Assembly (NCBI GenBank): GCA_002416505.1
Contig: DIAM01000005.1
Location: 95,162 to 159,161 of the forward strand
Direction of reading: 5' to 3'
Origin: Gammaproteobacteria bacterium UBA5078
Lineage (GTDB): Bacteria > Pseudomonadota > Gammaproteobacteria > Pseudomonadales > Pseudohongiellaceae
DNA length: 64,000 bases
The notes below the pieces were generated by a model. It was not told the origin of the DNA. It did no database searches and saw only the letters and a program-made list of their open reading frames with translations. Made by a program: the position numbers and the translations under genes. Positions 15,712 to 25,049 of this stretch are shown here, piece after piece; position 1 is the first letter of the stretch, and every line of letters begins with the position of its first letter.

Positions 15712-18162
15712 TCAGTCGAGCACTACCCCGTTCACTGGTGCCTCAGCTGGCTTATTGCCCATTTGCCGGGCACTGGCTTCCAGTTCGGCAATCAGGTCAC
15801 TGATGTTGCTTAGATGTGGCGCCTCAGCGTGCAGGATGGAGAGAAACAGACGGCGTTTGTAGTCCTGCAGGTCTAAACCGCCGGCGACCGCCTCGGGTAC
15901 GGCACTTCCGACGATATCCACAAGCCGCTCGGCGGCGGTTAGTCTTCCCCATAGGTAATCGTTTTCGCGAAAACGTCTCGAGAAAAATGCCCCGAAGTTG
16001 TTGAACTTTACACCCTTCAGTATCTCGCGTGCACCGCCCTGGCGTAAGCTGTTAGCGTCGTCGACGGCGATGCGATCCACCTTGATCTGCTCAAGAGTGT
16101 CCATTTCCCGACTCTTGCTCATCGGGTAGGTGAGCACATCGTAATGGGCAAAGCCTAAGTAGGTTGTGAGCACTTCGCGCATAAGATGCAACGTCCCGAC
16201 CTCGGCGCACCAGGTGGCCAGCTCTTCCTCCAGTGTGCTGTCGAACGTCAACAGATCGAGCCGTTCTTGCACCCGCACCATGAAGGCGTTCAGGGGATCC
16301 TCGTGGACATCTGTGCTAGAGCGCTGCTGTTGCTCCCCACACCAGTCCATGTGCTCACGTAGGCTCTCTGCTTGGGCATACAAGCGCAACTTGAGAATAT
16401 CTAGGTGTTTCCGATAGTGCACAATGCGGATCGTTTCAGGGTCGGTGTAAAGCTCATTTACACGGCGGATGAGCAGCATTACCCGGCGCAGGCGGTGGCG
16501 AATATCGTAGTTACGCAGGAAGCGTACCCAGGGTGCAGCCTCCTGGTCGCGAGAGCTGCTCGAGGTGTCACCCAGCGGACGAATTCGCATCGTGCGGGCC
16601 CAGTCCTGCAGTCGCGCCACGGCTTCGGCGCGGGCTAGACCACCGGTGTAGCTCTGAAACGATTCGGCCAGCTCATCGAGTAGCCCGAGCACCTTCAGCC
16701 GCGAGTAGCCCTCGTAGGCATAGCCCGCGTCGGTCGCTGCGCGGGCATTGGCGTCCCGACCCCATGCGGCAATGGTCGCTGCGGTCGGTGCTGCTGCATG
16801 CAGTGCGGCGCTGAGAGTGCTCCCCATGGCAGCCAACACTTGGGTGCGGACTCCGTCGGCAACCTCACGATGCAAATGCACCTTGTTGTTGAACTGCGCG
16901 ATCCAATCCAAGTCGTCATGAATGGGCTGGTGGCGAGGAATACTAGAGAGTGCACCGAGAATCGTGGTGAAGAACCCCGGAGTCTCGTGTGCGAGTTCGC
17001 TTTCGGGTTCTGGACTGGGTTCCAGGTATACCAGACGACGATCCGTTTCCCGGTTGGTAGGATGGCGTTGTACAGCATCCAAAGCCACAGAGACGGGCTT
17101 GTTCATCAGCACACTGCCATCGATAAAGGCAGCCTGATCGGCATTTTTACTGCTGCGCCGCCCGCCGCATAACTGGCGTGCAATGAAGGCGCTGCGACCG
17201 GCCCAATCGGTGTCACGCTGTTCAAGCACTGCGTCCATCTCTGCCAGACGCAGGGGCGGAAATGCACCGGGGAAGCTGCTAGTGGCTCGCGCAGCAAAGG
17301 CCAGCGAGGGCAGATGATCGCGACCCAGTGTAGAGGGGTGCAGGTCACGGTTCCGGCTGAACTGGTGGTGAAAGTGGAAAATGTGGCGATGCTCACGCTC
17401 GCGTACGGTGGGGGGAGTATGTAAGGGAATGATCTGCGGTGAGCCCCAGAAATCTGTTGCCGTGACGAACAATTCCAATGGCAGGCCCGGCGGCAACAGT
17501 GATTGATTGCCCTCTTCGCTCTGTTCACCGAGTGATTCCAACGCATCGAGCATCATATTACTCATGGTGGGGCCGGAGAGTGGGGGCTCAAACCAGCGTG
17601 AACGCATGAACAGGGACAGGTTTTGCAGAACTTCCGGATCCTCGCCGACCTCACCCGTATGGCGACTGCGACGTCGACGCAGCAGCTTTGCCAGCCAGAA
17701 TAGCGGACGCATATAGAGTTTTGACAGGCGCGAGGGCCGCGCGGCAGGGTCAAGCAGAGACTCGATGTCTGCAAGATCCAACCACAGCCGACGATGCGCA
17801 TCGAGGGAAAGATCGAAGGCCAGCGCGCGGGCCAACATAATGCCGTTGATGCCGCCTGCCGAAGCTCCGGCAATCACGTCCACGATTACCCGCAGGCGGA
17901 CATGGCTGCCAATTTCTTGCAACATCTCGAAATAGACAGCTTCTGTATCGAGCTCGCCGTGATGAGGGGCTGCGTCCGTATAGTTCGCGCTGCTGGCAGT
18001 ATCTTCGGGCACCGCGTGATAGGCACGAGACGCGCGCACCAGTTTCAGAATCTCGCGACTGACCCCATGCATGTAGATGGCGAGCGACACGCCCCCATAA
18101 CATACCAGAGCGAGTCTCAGTTCTCGCTCGGGTATGGCTTCTGGTGGTTCCTTAGGCGTCAT
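15712..18162 (-). CDS. Patatin-like phospholipase-related protein (DUF3376 type)
   Basis: The start at 18162 is chosen for AAGGAG 5 nt upstream; the frame extends to 18279 without support. The ~816-residue protein begins with ELRLALVCYGGVSLAIYMHG, matching the patatin-related family that carries DUF3376. The catalytic Ser lies in IAGASAGGINGIM (GxSxG) and the Asp in FIDGSVLMNKP (DG). These form the Ser-Asp dyad of patatin lipases. The long C-terminal part is mostly helical. No signal peptide is visible, so it probably acts on lipids at the inner membrane face. Substrate unknown. Confidence 0.87.
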   Translation of the reverse strand: MTPKEPPEAIPERELRLALVCYGGVSLAIYMHGVSREILKLVRASRAYHAVPEDTASSANYTDAAPHHGELDTEAVYFEMLQEIGSHVRLRVIVDVIAGASAGGINGIMLARALAFDLSLDAHRRLWLDLADIESLLDPAARPSRLSKLYMRPLFWLAKLLRRRRSRHTGEVGEDPEVLQNLSLFMRSRWFEPPLSGPTMSNMMLDALESLGEQSEEGNQSLLPPGLPLELFVTATDFWGSPQIIPLHTPPTVREREHRHIFHFHHQFSRNRDLHPSTLGRDHLPSLAFAARATSSFPGAFPPLRLAEMDAVLEQRDTDWAGRSAFIARQLCGGRRSSKNADQAAFIDGSVLMNKPVSVALDAVQRHPTNRETDRRLVYLEPSPEPESELAHETPGFFTTILGALSSIPRHQPIHDDLDWIAQFNNKVHLHREVADGVRTQVLAAMGSTLSAALHAAAPTAATIAAWGRDANARAATDAGYAYEGYSRLKVLGLLDELAESFQSYTGGLARAEAVARLQDWARTMRIRPLGDTSSSSRDQEAAPWVRFLRNYDIRHRLRRVMLLIRRVNELYTDPETIRIVHYRKHLDILKLRLYAQAESLREHMDWCGEQQQRSSTDVHEDPLNAFMVRVQERLDLLTFDSTLEEELATWCAEVGTLHLMREVLTTYLGFAHYDVLTYPMSKSREMDTLEQIKVDRIAVDDANSLRQGGAREILKGVKFNNFGAFFSRRFRENDYLWGRLTAAERLVDIVGSAVPEAVAGGLDLQDYKRRLFLSILHAEAPHLSNISDLIAELEASARQMGNKPAEAPVNGVVLD

Positions 18163-18593
18163 GAAGGCTCCTTGATTGACTGACTTGCCCGTCCTACTGC
18201 GTTGCGACCCATTTCGTAGTGAGTTGTCCTGTCCGCAAACAATGCGAACATTAAAACTATACCTTAGTCTTGAGCTCACGCGCCCCCTGCTTCGATTGCG
18301 GTATCACGCAAGCGCTACGCAATTGGCTCAACTCAAGCCGGCGCGACATCTCAGTTCGACGAAAACGCGTAGCTTTTCACGGGCTCCTCGGCGAGGCAAC
18401 GATAGTGGCACAGTCTCTGAACCAACTTAAGATTATTTCTTCCTCATGTTGAGAGGTTAGAAAAATATGAACAGAAGATACTGGGAATTACACTAGAATT
18501 GCCAAGGAAATAAAAGGTCAAAACCCGGCAGATACGCCGGGTTTTGGTTGAGAATTTTCTTAGCAAAAGAAAATAACTCCAACAAGTGTCAGT
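18163..18593. other. Intergenic region between guaA and the patatin gene
   Basis: About 430 bp without a convincing gene. It contains the intrinsic terminator of the guaBA operon at 18520-18545 and presumably the promoter of the patatin gene. An isolated cttaag half-site occurs near 18427, with no partner. Confidence 0.6.
18520..18545 (-). terminator. Intrinsic terminator of guaBA
   Basis: A perfect 10-bp inverted repeat (aaaacccggc / gccgggtttt) with a 6-nt loop lies about 50 bp past the guaA stop. The stem ends in T residues on either strand, so it could work in both directions. Confidence 0.85.
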
Positions 18594-20165
18594 CTATTCC
18601 CACTCGATAGTGGCTGGTGGCTTCGAGGAGATGTCGTAAGCCACGCGCGACACATCGGCGATCTCATTGATGATGCGATTACTGACGGTCTCAAGCAACT
18701 CATAGGGCAAACGCGCCCAGCGTGCGGTCATGAAGTCGATGGTCTCCACAGCGCGGATGGTGATTACCCAAGAGTAGCGACGCGCGTCCCCCACTACGCC
18801 TACCGAGCGCACGGGCAGGAATACGGCGAAGGCTTGGCTAGTCTTATGGTAGTAGTCTGCGCGATGCAACTCCTCGATGAAGATGGCGTCGGCACGGCGC
18901 AATATGTCGCAATACTCCTTCTTCACCTCACCCAGAATGCGCACACCCAGACCGGGGCCGGGGAACGGATGGCGGTAGACCATGTCGTAGGGCAGGCCCA
19001 ACTCGAGACCGATCTTGCGGACCTCGTCTTTGAACAGTTCGCGCAGGGGCTCAACGAGTCCTAACTTCATATCTTCGGGCAAGCCGCCCACGTTATGGTG
19101 CGACTTGATGACATGAGCCTTGCCGGTCTTGGAACCTGCCGACTCGATGACATCCGGATAGATTGTCCCCTGCGCCAGCCACTGCACGTTGTCGATCTTG
19201 CTCGCCTCTTGATCGAAAATCTCGATGAAGGTATTGCCGATCGCCTTGCGCTTTAACTCTGGGTCACTGACACCCGCCAGCGCGCCAAGGAACTGATCCT
19301 CGGCATCGGCACGGATGACCTTCACGCCCATGTTCTTCGCGAAGGTGGCCATGACTTGCTCGCCTTCGTTCAGGCGCAGTAGGCCATTGTCGACAAACAC
19401 ACAGGTCAACTGCTCGCCAATCGCCTTGTGCAATAGGGCCGCCACCACGGAGGAGTCGACGCCACCGGAGAGCCCGAGTAGCACATGATCCGTGCCCACT
19501 TGCGCGCGCACCTTGGCGATTGCATCCTCGATAATATTGGCCGAGGTCCACAGTGCTGCGCAGCCACAAATCTCGCGCACGAAGCGCTCGAGAATGCGTA
19601 AACCCTGTGCGGTATGAGTAACCTCTGGATGAAACTGTATGCCATAGAAGCGTCGTGACTCATCAGACATCGCAGCAATCGGCGCACTCTCGGTGGACGC
19701 AACTGTCGCGAAACCCTCGGGAACTTTGACGACTTTGTCGCCATGGCTCATCCACACGTCGAGCTCGGCAAGACCCTCTATCGTGACCCTGTCTTCAATG
19801 CCATCGAATAACGCACTCGGCTTACAGAGGCTTACTTTTGCGTAGCCGAACTCCGACTTATTGGAGGCTTCGACCTTGCCGCCTAACTGTTCTGCCATGG
19901 TCTGCATGCCATAGCAAATGCCCAACAATGGCAATCCACCTTGCAAGAGGAACTCGGGTGCCCGGGGGGAATCGGCGAGAGTGGCCGTCTCCGGCCCTCC
20001 GGAGAAGATCACGCCTTGGGGCGCGAACGCTTCGATTTCTTCCTGCGTTGACTGGTAGTCCCAGATCTCACAATAGACGCCCAACTCACGCACGCGACGC
20101 GCGATGAGCTGAGTGTATTGAGACCCGAAATCCAGAATGAGAATTTTCTGGCTATGAATATTCAA
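18594..20165 (-). CDS. guaA: GMP synthase (glutamine-hydrolysing)
   Basis: Converts XMP to GMP with ATP and glutamine. The 523-residue protein has an N-terminal class I amidotransferase (LDFGSQYTQLIARRV, nucleophile Cys in GICYGMQ, His-Glu in QFHPEVTHT). An ATP-pyrophosphatase domain follows with the P-loop LSGGVDSSVVAALL. The C-terminal dimerisation part ends in DISSKPPATIEWE, typical of the family. It is downstream of guaB with a 23-bp gap, so the two form the guaBA operon. Confidence 0.98.
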   Translation of the reverse strand: MNIHSQKILILDFGSQYTQLIARRVRELGVYCEIWDYQSTQEEIEAFAPQGVIFSGGPETATLADSPRAPEFLLQGGLPLLGICYGMQTMAEQLGGKVEASNKSEFGYAKVSLCKPSALFDGIEDRVTIEGLAELDVWMSHGDKVVKVPEGFATVASTESAPIAAMSDESRRFYGIQFHPEVTHTAQGLRILERFVREICGCAALWTSANIIEDAIAKVRAQVGTDHVLLGLSGGVDSSVVAALLHKAIGEQLTCVFVDNGLLRLNEGEQVMATFAKNMGVKVIRADAEDQFLGALAGVSDPELKRKAIGNTFIEIFDQEASKIDNVQWLAQGTIYPDVIESAGSKTGKAHVIKSHHNVGGLPEDMKLGLVEPLRELFKDEVRKIGLELGLPYDMVYRHPFPGPGLGVRILGEVKKEYCDILRRADAIFIEELHRADYYHKTSQAFAVFLPVRSVGVVGDARRYSWVITIRAVETIDFMTARWARLPYELLETVSNRIINEIADVSRVAYDISSKPPATIEWE

Positions 20166-20188
20166 GGTGATCTTGCCTGCTTTTGAGT

Positions 20189-21658
20189 TCAGCTCATCCG
20201 ATAATTCGGGGCTTCTTTAGTGATACTAACGTCGTGTACGTGACTCTCACTCATCCCGGAGGCGGTGATCTTCACGAACTGCGGCTTGGTGCGCATCTGT
20301 TCCATGTCTTCGCAACCGGTATAGCCCATGCTCGAGCGTAGCCCGCCCATGAGTTGATGCACGATTGCCGACATCGGCCCCTTGTAGGGGACGCGCCCTT
20401 CGATGCCCTCTGGAACCAATTTCTCAGTGCCCGAACCTATATCTTGGAAGTAGCGATCGCTAGAGCCTTGGCTATGGGACATCGCGCCAAGTGAGCCCAT
20501 GCCGCGATAGGCCTTGTAGCTGCGTCCTTGAAAGAGTTCGACTTCACCAGGCGCCTCTTCAGAGCCGGCCAGTAGACTGCCGATCATCACCACGTGGGCG
20601 CCAGCGGCGATCACCTTGGCGATGTCGCCAGAGAAGCGAATACCGCCATCGGAGATTACGCAGACACCAGTGCCCTTCAAGGCTTCCGCCACATTGGACA
20701 CGGCGGTCATCTGCGGCACCCCTACACCCGTGACGATTCGAGTAGTGCAGATAGAGCCGGGGCCGATGCCCACTTTGACTGCGTCTGCGCCTGCCTCGGC
20801 AAGGTCTTTCGCAGCTTCGGCGGTCGCGATATTGCCCCCGATCACCGGAATATGCGGGTATAGGCCCTTGATGCGGCGCACCTGGTCGATGACGCCCTGG
20901 GAGTGGCCATGGGCGGTATCGACCACGATTACATCGACACCGGCCTCGACGATTGCCGCGACGCGCTCAGGCGTGTCTGCACCCGTACCCACAGCAGCGG
21001 CCACGCGCAGGCGTCCGAACTGGTCTTTACAGGCATTGGGGTAATCTTCTGATTTACGGATGTCTTTCAGGGTAACCAGGCCGCGCAGCTCGAAGGCATC
21101 GTTGACGACGAGAATCTTCTCGATACGATGCCTGTGCAGCAGGTCCTTCACCTCTTTATGACTGGCATTCTCTTTCACCGTCACAAGGGCTTTCTTTGGC
21201 GTCATTATAGTGGAGACCGCCGAATCGTAGTTAGTCTCGAAACGCACATCGCGGCTCGTGACGATACCAACCAGATTGGCTCCCTCTACCACCGGCATGC
21301 CGGAGATGTCATTCTCACGCATCAGGGCGATAAGCTCGCTGATGGTGGCAGTTGGAGCGATCGTAATAGGGTCCTTTACAACCCCACTCTCATATTTCTT
21401 CACCATTCGGACTTCACGGGCCTGCTGTTCCACGCTCATGCTCTTATGAATAACACCAAGACCGCCCTCTTGAGCCATGGCGATAGCGAGGCGAGCCTCG
21501 GTAACGGTATCCATAGCGGAGGAGATCAACGGGATATTCAAGGAGATCGATGCGGTCAACTGAGTATTCAAGTTAACCGACTTGGGGAGCACGGTAGAGT
21601 GCGCAGGCACTAGTAGAACGTCATCGAATGTCAAAGCTTCTTCAGCAATGCGCAACAT
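20189..21658 (-). CDS. guaB: Inosine-5'-monophosphate dehydrogenase
   Basis: Oxidises IMP to XMP with NAD, the committed step to guanine nucleotides. The start at 21658 gives MLRIAEEALTFDDVLLVPA, the standard N-terminus; the frame extends 7 codons further. CBS domains lie at about 95-205 (DISGMPVVEG, IEKILVVND). The active-site Cys is in GPGSICTTRIVTG. The flap follows (GYTGCEDMEQMR region). Length 489 matches the family. It is first gene of guaBA. Confidence 0.98.
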   Translation of the reverse strand: MLRIAEEALTFDDVLLVPAHSTVLPKSVNLNTQLTASISLNIPLISSAMDTVTEARLAIAMAQEGGLGVIHKSMSVEQQAREVRMVKKYESGVVKDPITIAPTATISELIALMRENDISGMPVVEGANLVGIVTSRDVRFETNYDSAVSTIMTPKKALVTVKENASHKEVKDLLHRHRIEKILVVNDAFELRGLVTLKDIRKSEDYPNACKDQFGRLRVAAAVGTGADTPERVAAIVEAGVDVIVVDTAHGHSQGVIDQVRRIKGLYPHIPVIGGNIATAEAAKDLAEAGADAVKVGIGPGSICTTRIVTGVGVPQMTAVSNVAEALKGTGVCVISDGGIRFSGDIAKVIAAGAHVVMIGSLLAGSEEAPGEVELFQGRSYKAYRGMGSLGAMSHSQGSSDRYFQDIGSGTEKLVPEGIEGRVPYKGPMSAIVHQLMGGLRSSMGYTGCEDMEQMRTKPQFVKITASGMSESHVHDVSITKEAPNYRMS

Positions 21659-21698
21659 AAGATTTCCACGTATCAACAAAAACGCGATTATACAGACC

Positions 21699-22334
21699 TC
21701 ATTTCCTCATGTACACATGCAGCTGCAGTGAGTGCAGTATTTCGGAACGGGCGACCTTGCCCAGTGGCGTAAAGCCGTGTTTGGCGAACTGGGCATCGAG
21801 CTGGGCGGCGCTCACAGGGTATTGTTTGATGGCCTTGCCAGAGAGCACGCGGCGTAGGCGTCGGCGCAGGGAGGTGAAGGAGCTAGGGGAAATGCGCGAC
21901 ATCACCACATAACGGTCACTGACACGGCATATTTCGGCGATCAGGCGGGCCTGCAGGGCCTCGCTCTCGAAATGGTGTAGGAGTCGAAAACACAGCGTGG
22001 CATCGAAGGCCTTATCCGCATACGTCAGCGCGAAGATGTCCTGAGACTCGAATTGGGCGCTGACGCCAGCCTTCTGCGCTAGCTCCGCGGCCAGTGCCAA
22101 GGCCGCCTCGCCTAAGTCGATACCGGTGACCTCATGGCCTTGCTGTGCCAACCAGATGCTGGCCCGCCCTACTCCACAGGGTGCGTCGAGCACCTTATGG
22201 ACATCCTTAGTCTTCGCGAAAGCCTGCGCTAGCATCGCCATTTCTTGTTCGTGTTTGTCTTGTTTGCGGTGGCTGTAAGACTGCGCGGACTCGACATCGG
22301 ATTTTACGCGGGCATAACTGATCTCATCAGTCAT
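21699..22334 (-). CDS. Class I SAM-dependent methyltransferase
   Basis: A 211-residue methyltransferase. The SAM motif VLDAPCGVGRASIWLAQQG and the acidic EVTGIDLGE are clear, followed by FDATLCFRLLHHF (motif II region). The substrate is not evident. It lies 21 bp after the InaA/WaaP-like kinase, which itself abuts the YejM-like gene, so the three look like one transcription unit. By context I infer a role in LPS or envelope glycolipid modification, but this is only contextual. GGAG lies upstream of the ATG. Confidence 0.82.
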   Translation of the reverse strand: MTDEISYARVKSDVESAQSYSHRKQDKHEQEMAMLAQAFAKTKDVHKVLDAPCGVGRASIWLAQQGHEVTGIDLGEAALALAAELAQKAGVSAQFESQDIFALTYADKAFDATLCFRLLHHFESEALQARLIAEICRVSDRYVVMSRISPSSFTSLRRRLRRVLSGKAIKQYPVSAAQLDAQFAKHGFTPLGKVARSEILHSLQLHVYMRK

Positions 22335-22355
22335 AGAGGAAGGCTCCAGTTAGTA

Positions 22356-23138
22356 TTAGAAGTTACGCTTGGGGAAGCGTTTGCGTAGGCGTTCCAACAT
22401 ACGCGGCATTTTTATTGTATGACTCGCCACAATAGCGTTGAGCGCCTCATCAGGCAACCAATCACTGCGGCGAATAAACTGCACCCAGTCGGCATAGGCA
22501 GCCCACGCAGGGCTTAAACGCTTACGGGCACGCTCAAAGTCGATTAGACGGATATCGCCGCTACCAAGCTCTATAAAGATGTGCACCGGAAACAAGGCCC
22601 CATGCTGCCAACCCGTCAAGTGCATAGTCAGCAACTGCTCTCCCACCCGACGCAATTGCGGCAGATAGAGGCTCCAGTCCGAGATCTTATCCTCATAGTC
22701 GGCGAGGGTCGGCAGGGGGAGAGCGCGGGTCATCAACAGACCCTGCGAGGCACCCGTCTCGGCCTGGACCCGAAAACCGTAGGCAACCATCTCCACGCTG
22801 GGCCAGCCCAACTCCTGCGCCAGGCATAGCGCATCGGCTTCGTAGCGAAAGGTGAGTGCCCCGGTGAGATAGCGCAGCGAATAGCGCGCCTGGTTCTCTT
22901 GCCGCTTTAGGTAGAAGGTCTCCTGCCCGCCCTGCGCATCTTCGACCTGCAAGGTCGAAACTCCGCTCCAGCCATTGCGCCGAATATTAGCGGGCTCTAC
23001 GAAATCCTGCGGGAGATCCCATAGGTCGTCGAAGCTTGCATAGCCTGCCTGCGACAACTGTTGCGCACTCTTTTCGTGCATCACATTTAAATCATTCAAT
23101 TTAGTATGCACCCGCCAATCGACCTTCTCGCTCGTCAT
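22356..23138 (-). CDS. InaA/WaaP-type lipopolysaccharide kinase family protein
   Basis: A 260-residue protein with a kinase-like fold of the RIO/WaaP superfamily. Visible motifs are a glycine-containing NGWSGVSTLQV, the Lys-bearing FYLKRQEN, EADALCLAQELGWPSVE, HGALFPVHIFIE (catalytic-loop equivalent) and IRLIDFERARKR (metal-binding Asp). In this superfamily WaaP phosphorylates LPS core heptose; InaA proteins are related but poorly defined. In the catalytic loop the usual Asp is replaced by Ala (HGALFP rather than HGDL), so activity needs checking. It lies 4 bp after the YejM-like gene. Confidence 0.75.
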   Translation of the reverse strand: MTSEKVDWRVHTKLNDLNVMHEKSAQQLSQAGYASFDDLWDLPQDFVEPANIRRNGWSGVSTLQVEDAQGGQETFYLKRQENQARYSLRYLTGALTFRYEADALCLAQELGWPSVEMVAYGFRVQAETGASQGLLMTRALPLPTLADYEDKISDWSLYLPQLRRVGEQLLTMHLTGWQHGALFPVHIFIELGSGDIRLIDFERARKRLSPAWAAYADWVQFIRRSDWLPDEALNAIVASHTIKMPRMLERLRKRFPKRNF

Positions 23139-23142
23139 CTTA

Positions 23143-24966
23143 TCAGTGATAAAAGCGCGACAGTTCCCGCGCGAATTTACCCAATGGGGTCTGGTAATCG
23201 GTATTCACTGTACCCAGATCGATCGGTGAATCGTTGAGCAAGGTCGTCACGTCATCGTAGGCCGCGCCTTTCTTGCTAAACACCATTTTAACCTCCGGCG
23301 TGACCAGAGTATTGCCATGCCAATCGCTGACAACCGTGTAGTCCCGTCGATAGTTCGGGCTAAACAGATCATCGCCATAACTATAAGTCGATGGGTCTAT
23401 GTCCACACCCAATGCTGCCATGATAGTGGCAGGCATATCCAGATGGCTAGTCATAATACTGGTCTCACCCGCCTCTCGGCCTGGAATATGGATGAGCATC
23501 GGCACTCTGATCTGTTCCTGACTAAACGTCGAGTTGTGTCCCCAACGCCCCTTCTCCATGAATTCCTCGCCATGATCGCCGGTAACCACCACTATCGTAT
23601 TGTCGAGTAAACCCTGCTCCTCCAACATGTCATAAACGCGTCCAAGCTGGCTGTCCAGATGATGCGTCGCGTTGATATAGCGATTGCGAATGCGCTCGAT
23701 ATTCTCTTCGATGTCGACGGTCAGGTAATTGAAATCATCGATAAAATCTTCACGAATAATGCTCTCTTCGGGGAAGTAATAATTGGCATGGGCCGACTCG
23801 AAAAACATGAAACTGAAGAACGGCTGCTGTGTGTTCTCAACAAACTGCAGCATGTCTGTTACATTCTTACGATCTCTCTCCCACCCAGCCCCTTCCGTGT
23901 AAGACTGTAATTGCGCCTCTTCTAGGCTCGCGAAGATTGTCTTATCGAACTCAGGATACGAGAAGCGCGAGCTGGTGTAGGCCATCATCGCATAATCGTT
24001 TTTCTGAACCAGGTCTATGAGCATCGGTGCGCGGTGCGAATAGAGAAAATCGAACCAGTAACCTCCATATAGACCATAGAATTGCGAGAACATCCCCATT
24101 CTCGTGCCATTGCCACCACTGTAGTGGTTGAGGAAGCGCTGCGATTGCTTGGCGAACTCCCACGTATTGGGCATGAACTCGGGAGTCAACATATCGGCGC
24201 GCAGCGACTCGGACACTAGCCAGACAATATTGTAAGGCTGATCGAATTTCACTGCGGGGGTCTCCGGATAGTCGATACTGCCCCCGGACTCGGACACATC
24301 AAACTCCGCACCGTCCGGCCGATTGATTTCCACGCCGAGGCTCTCGAACGTACCACGGGCAGTCACCGGTATATACCAAACGATGCGCCCGGCGGTGCCG
24401 AGAATCACACGATTATAATTGTACTCGGAGAGCGCATACCAACCCGATTGAAAGAGCAGCAGTAACACCGCGCAAGACCACAGATAACGCCGCTTCAACC
24501 AACGCGGGTAGAGGCGCTCGAAGGGAATGAAGCGCAGCGCTGCGATCACCAATGCCGCCAACACAATCACGGCGAACAGCAAGGTGCGATTCGTCGAGGC
24601 TGACACTCCCATCGCCTCCACACCCCCTGGCGTGACAAGCAGATTGACCACGAAGAAATTCACATAGAAGCCGTACATATCGCGCAATTTATAGTTCGCG
24701 AACATAAACACGATGATCGCGATACACAGCGCCTGCATCGCGTAGACAAGCCACTGCGTGCGCAAGCCACGCTTGGAAAAATGCTGCTGTAGCGCGTAGA
24801 GAATTATGACCGGAGAGCTCAATACGAGGGTTTGCACGAAGGCTGCGGCCAGAAGGAATAGGTCGGCAGATACGCCCATTATCGGCTGCCAAGCCAGATA
24901 CAGGCTAATAAAGAAAACCGCATAGAAGGTCAGCAGGACGGTTCTAAACGCAGTGATATTCGGCAT
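23143..24966 (-). CDS. YejM/LapC (PbgA)-like inner-membrane protein
   Basis: The start at 24966 has GGAG with 5-nt spacing; a GTG at 25008 would lie almost at the predicted transcription start. The N-terminal half has about five membrane helices. The periplasmic half is an alkaline-phosphatase-superfamily fold with GGNGTRMGMFSQFYG, VVVTGDHGEEFMEKG and WGHNSTFSQEQIRVPM. A Thr occupies the sulfatase nucleophile position, as I recall for YejM/PbgA. Those proteins control LPS synthesis by sensing LPS in the inner membrane. A PmrA-like box lies 59-75 nt upstream of the start. It is followed directly by an LPS-kinase-like gene and a methyltransferase. Confidence 0.82.
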   Translation of the reverse strand: MPNITAFRTVLLTFYAVFFISLYLAWQPIMGVSADLFLLAAAFVQTLVLSSPVIILYALQQHFSKRGLRTQWLVYAMQALCIAIIVFMFANYKLRDMYGFYVNFFVVNLLVTPGGVEAMGVSASTNRTLLFAVIVLAALVIAALRFIPFERLYPRWLKRRYLWSCAVLLLLFQSGWYALSEYNYNRVILGTAGRIVWYIPVTARGTFESLGVEINRPDGAEFDVSESGGSIDYPETPAVKFDQPYNIVWLVSESLRADMLTPEFMPNTWEFAKQSQRFLNHYSGGNGTRMGMFSQFYGLYGGYWFDFLYSHRAPMLIDLVQKNDYAMMAYTSSRFSYPEFDKTIFASLEEAQLQSYTEGAGWERDRKNVTDMLQFVENTQQPFFSFMFFESAHANYYFPEESIIREDFIDDFNYLTVDIEENIERIRNRYINATHHLDSQLGRVYDMLEEQGLLDNTIVVVTGDHGEEFMEKGRWGHNSTFSQEQIRVPMLIHIPGREAGETSIMTSHLDMPATIMAALGVDIDPSTYSYGDDLFSPNYRRDYTVVSDWHGNTLVTPEVKMVFSKKGAAYDDVTTLLNDSPIDLGTVNTDYQTPLGKFARELSRFYH

Positions 24967-25008
24967 GCATTCTCCAAGAGCTAACAGTGACTGTAGTCGT
25001 TTTGTCAC

Positions 25009-25042
25009 ATCTTAGAGACAGTAACTTAAGCTAATCTTAAGT
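25009..25042 (-). promoter_or_regulatory. PmrA/QseB-like box with -10 hexamer before the YejM-like gene
   Basis: CTTAAG-N5-CTTAAG occupies 25025-25041 and matches the PmrA-box pattern YTTAAK-N5-YTTAAK exactly. Read on the minus strand it is followed after 10 nt by TAAGAT (25009-25014), a plausible -10. Transcription would then start just before the open reading frame with its ribosome site at 24966. The likely binder is the OmpR-type regulator at 28375-29046. Binding is inferred. Confidence 0.6.
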
Positions 25043-25049
25043 CTTCGAA

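Noticed and set aside
18420..18440. Single cttaag near the patatin promoter
   Set aside because: No second half-site at the right spacing.
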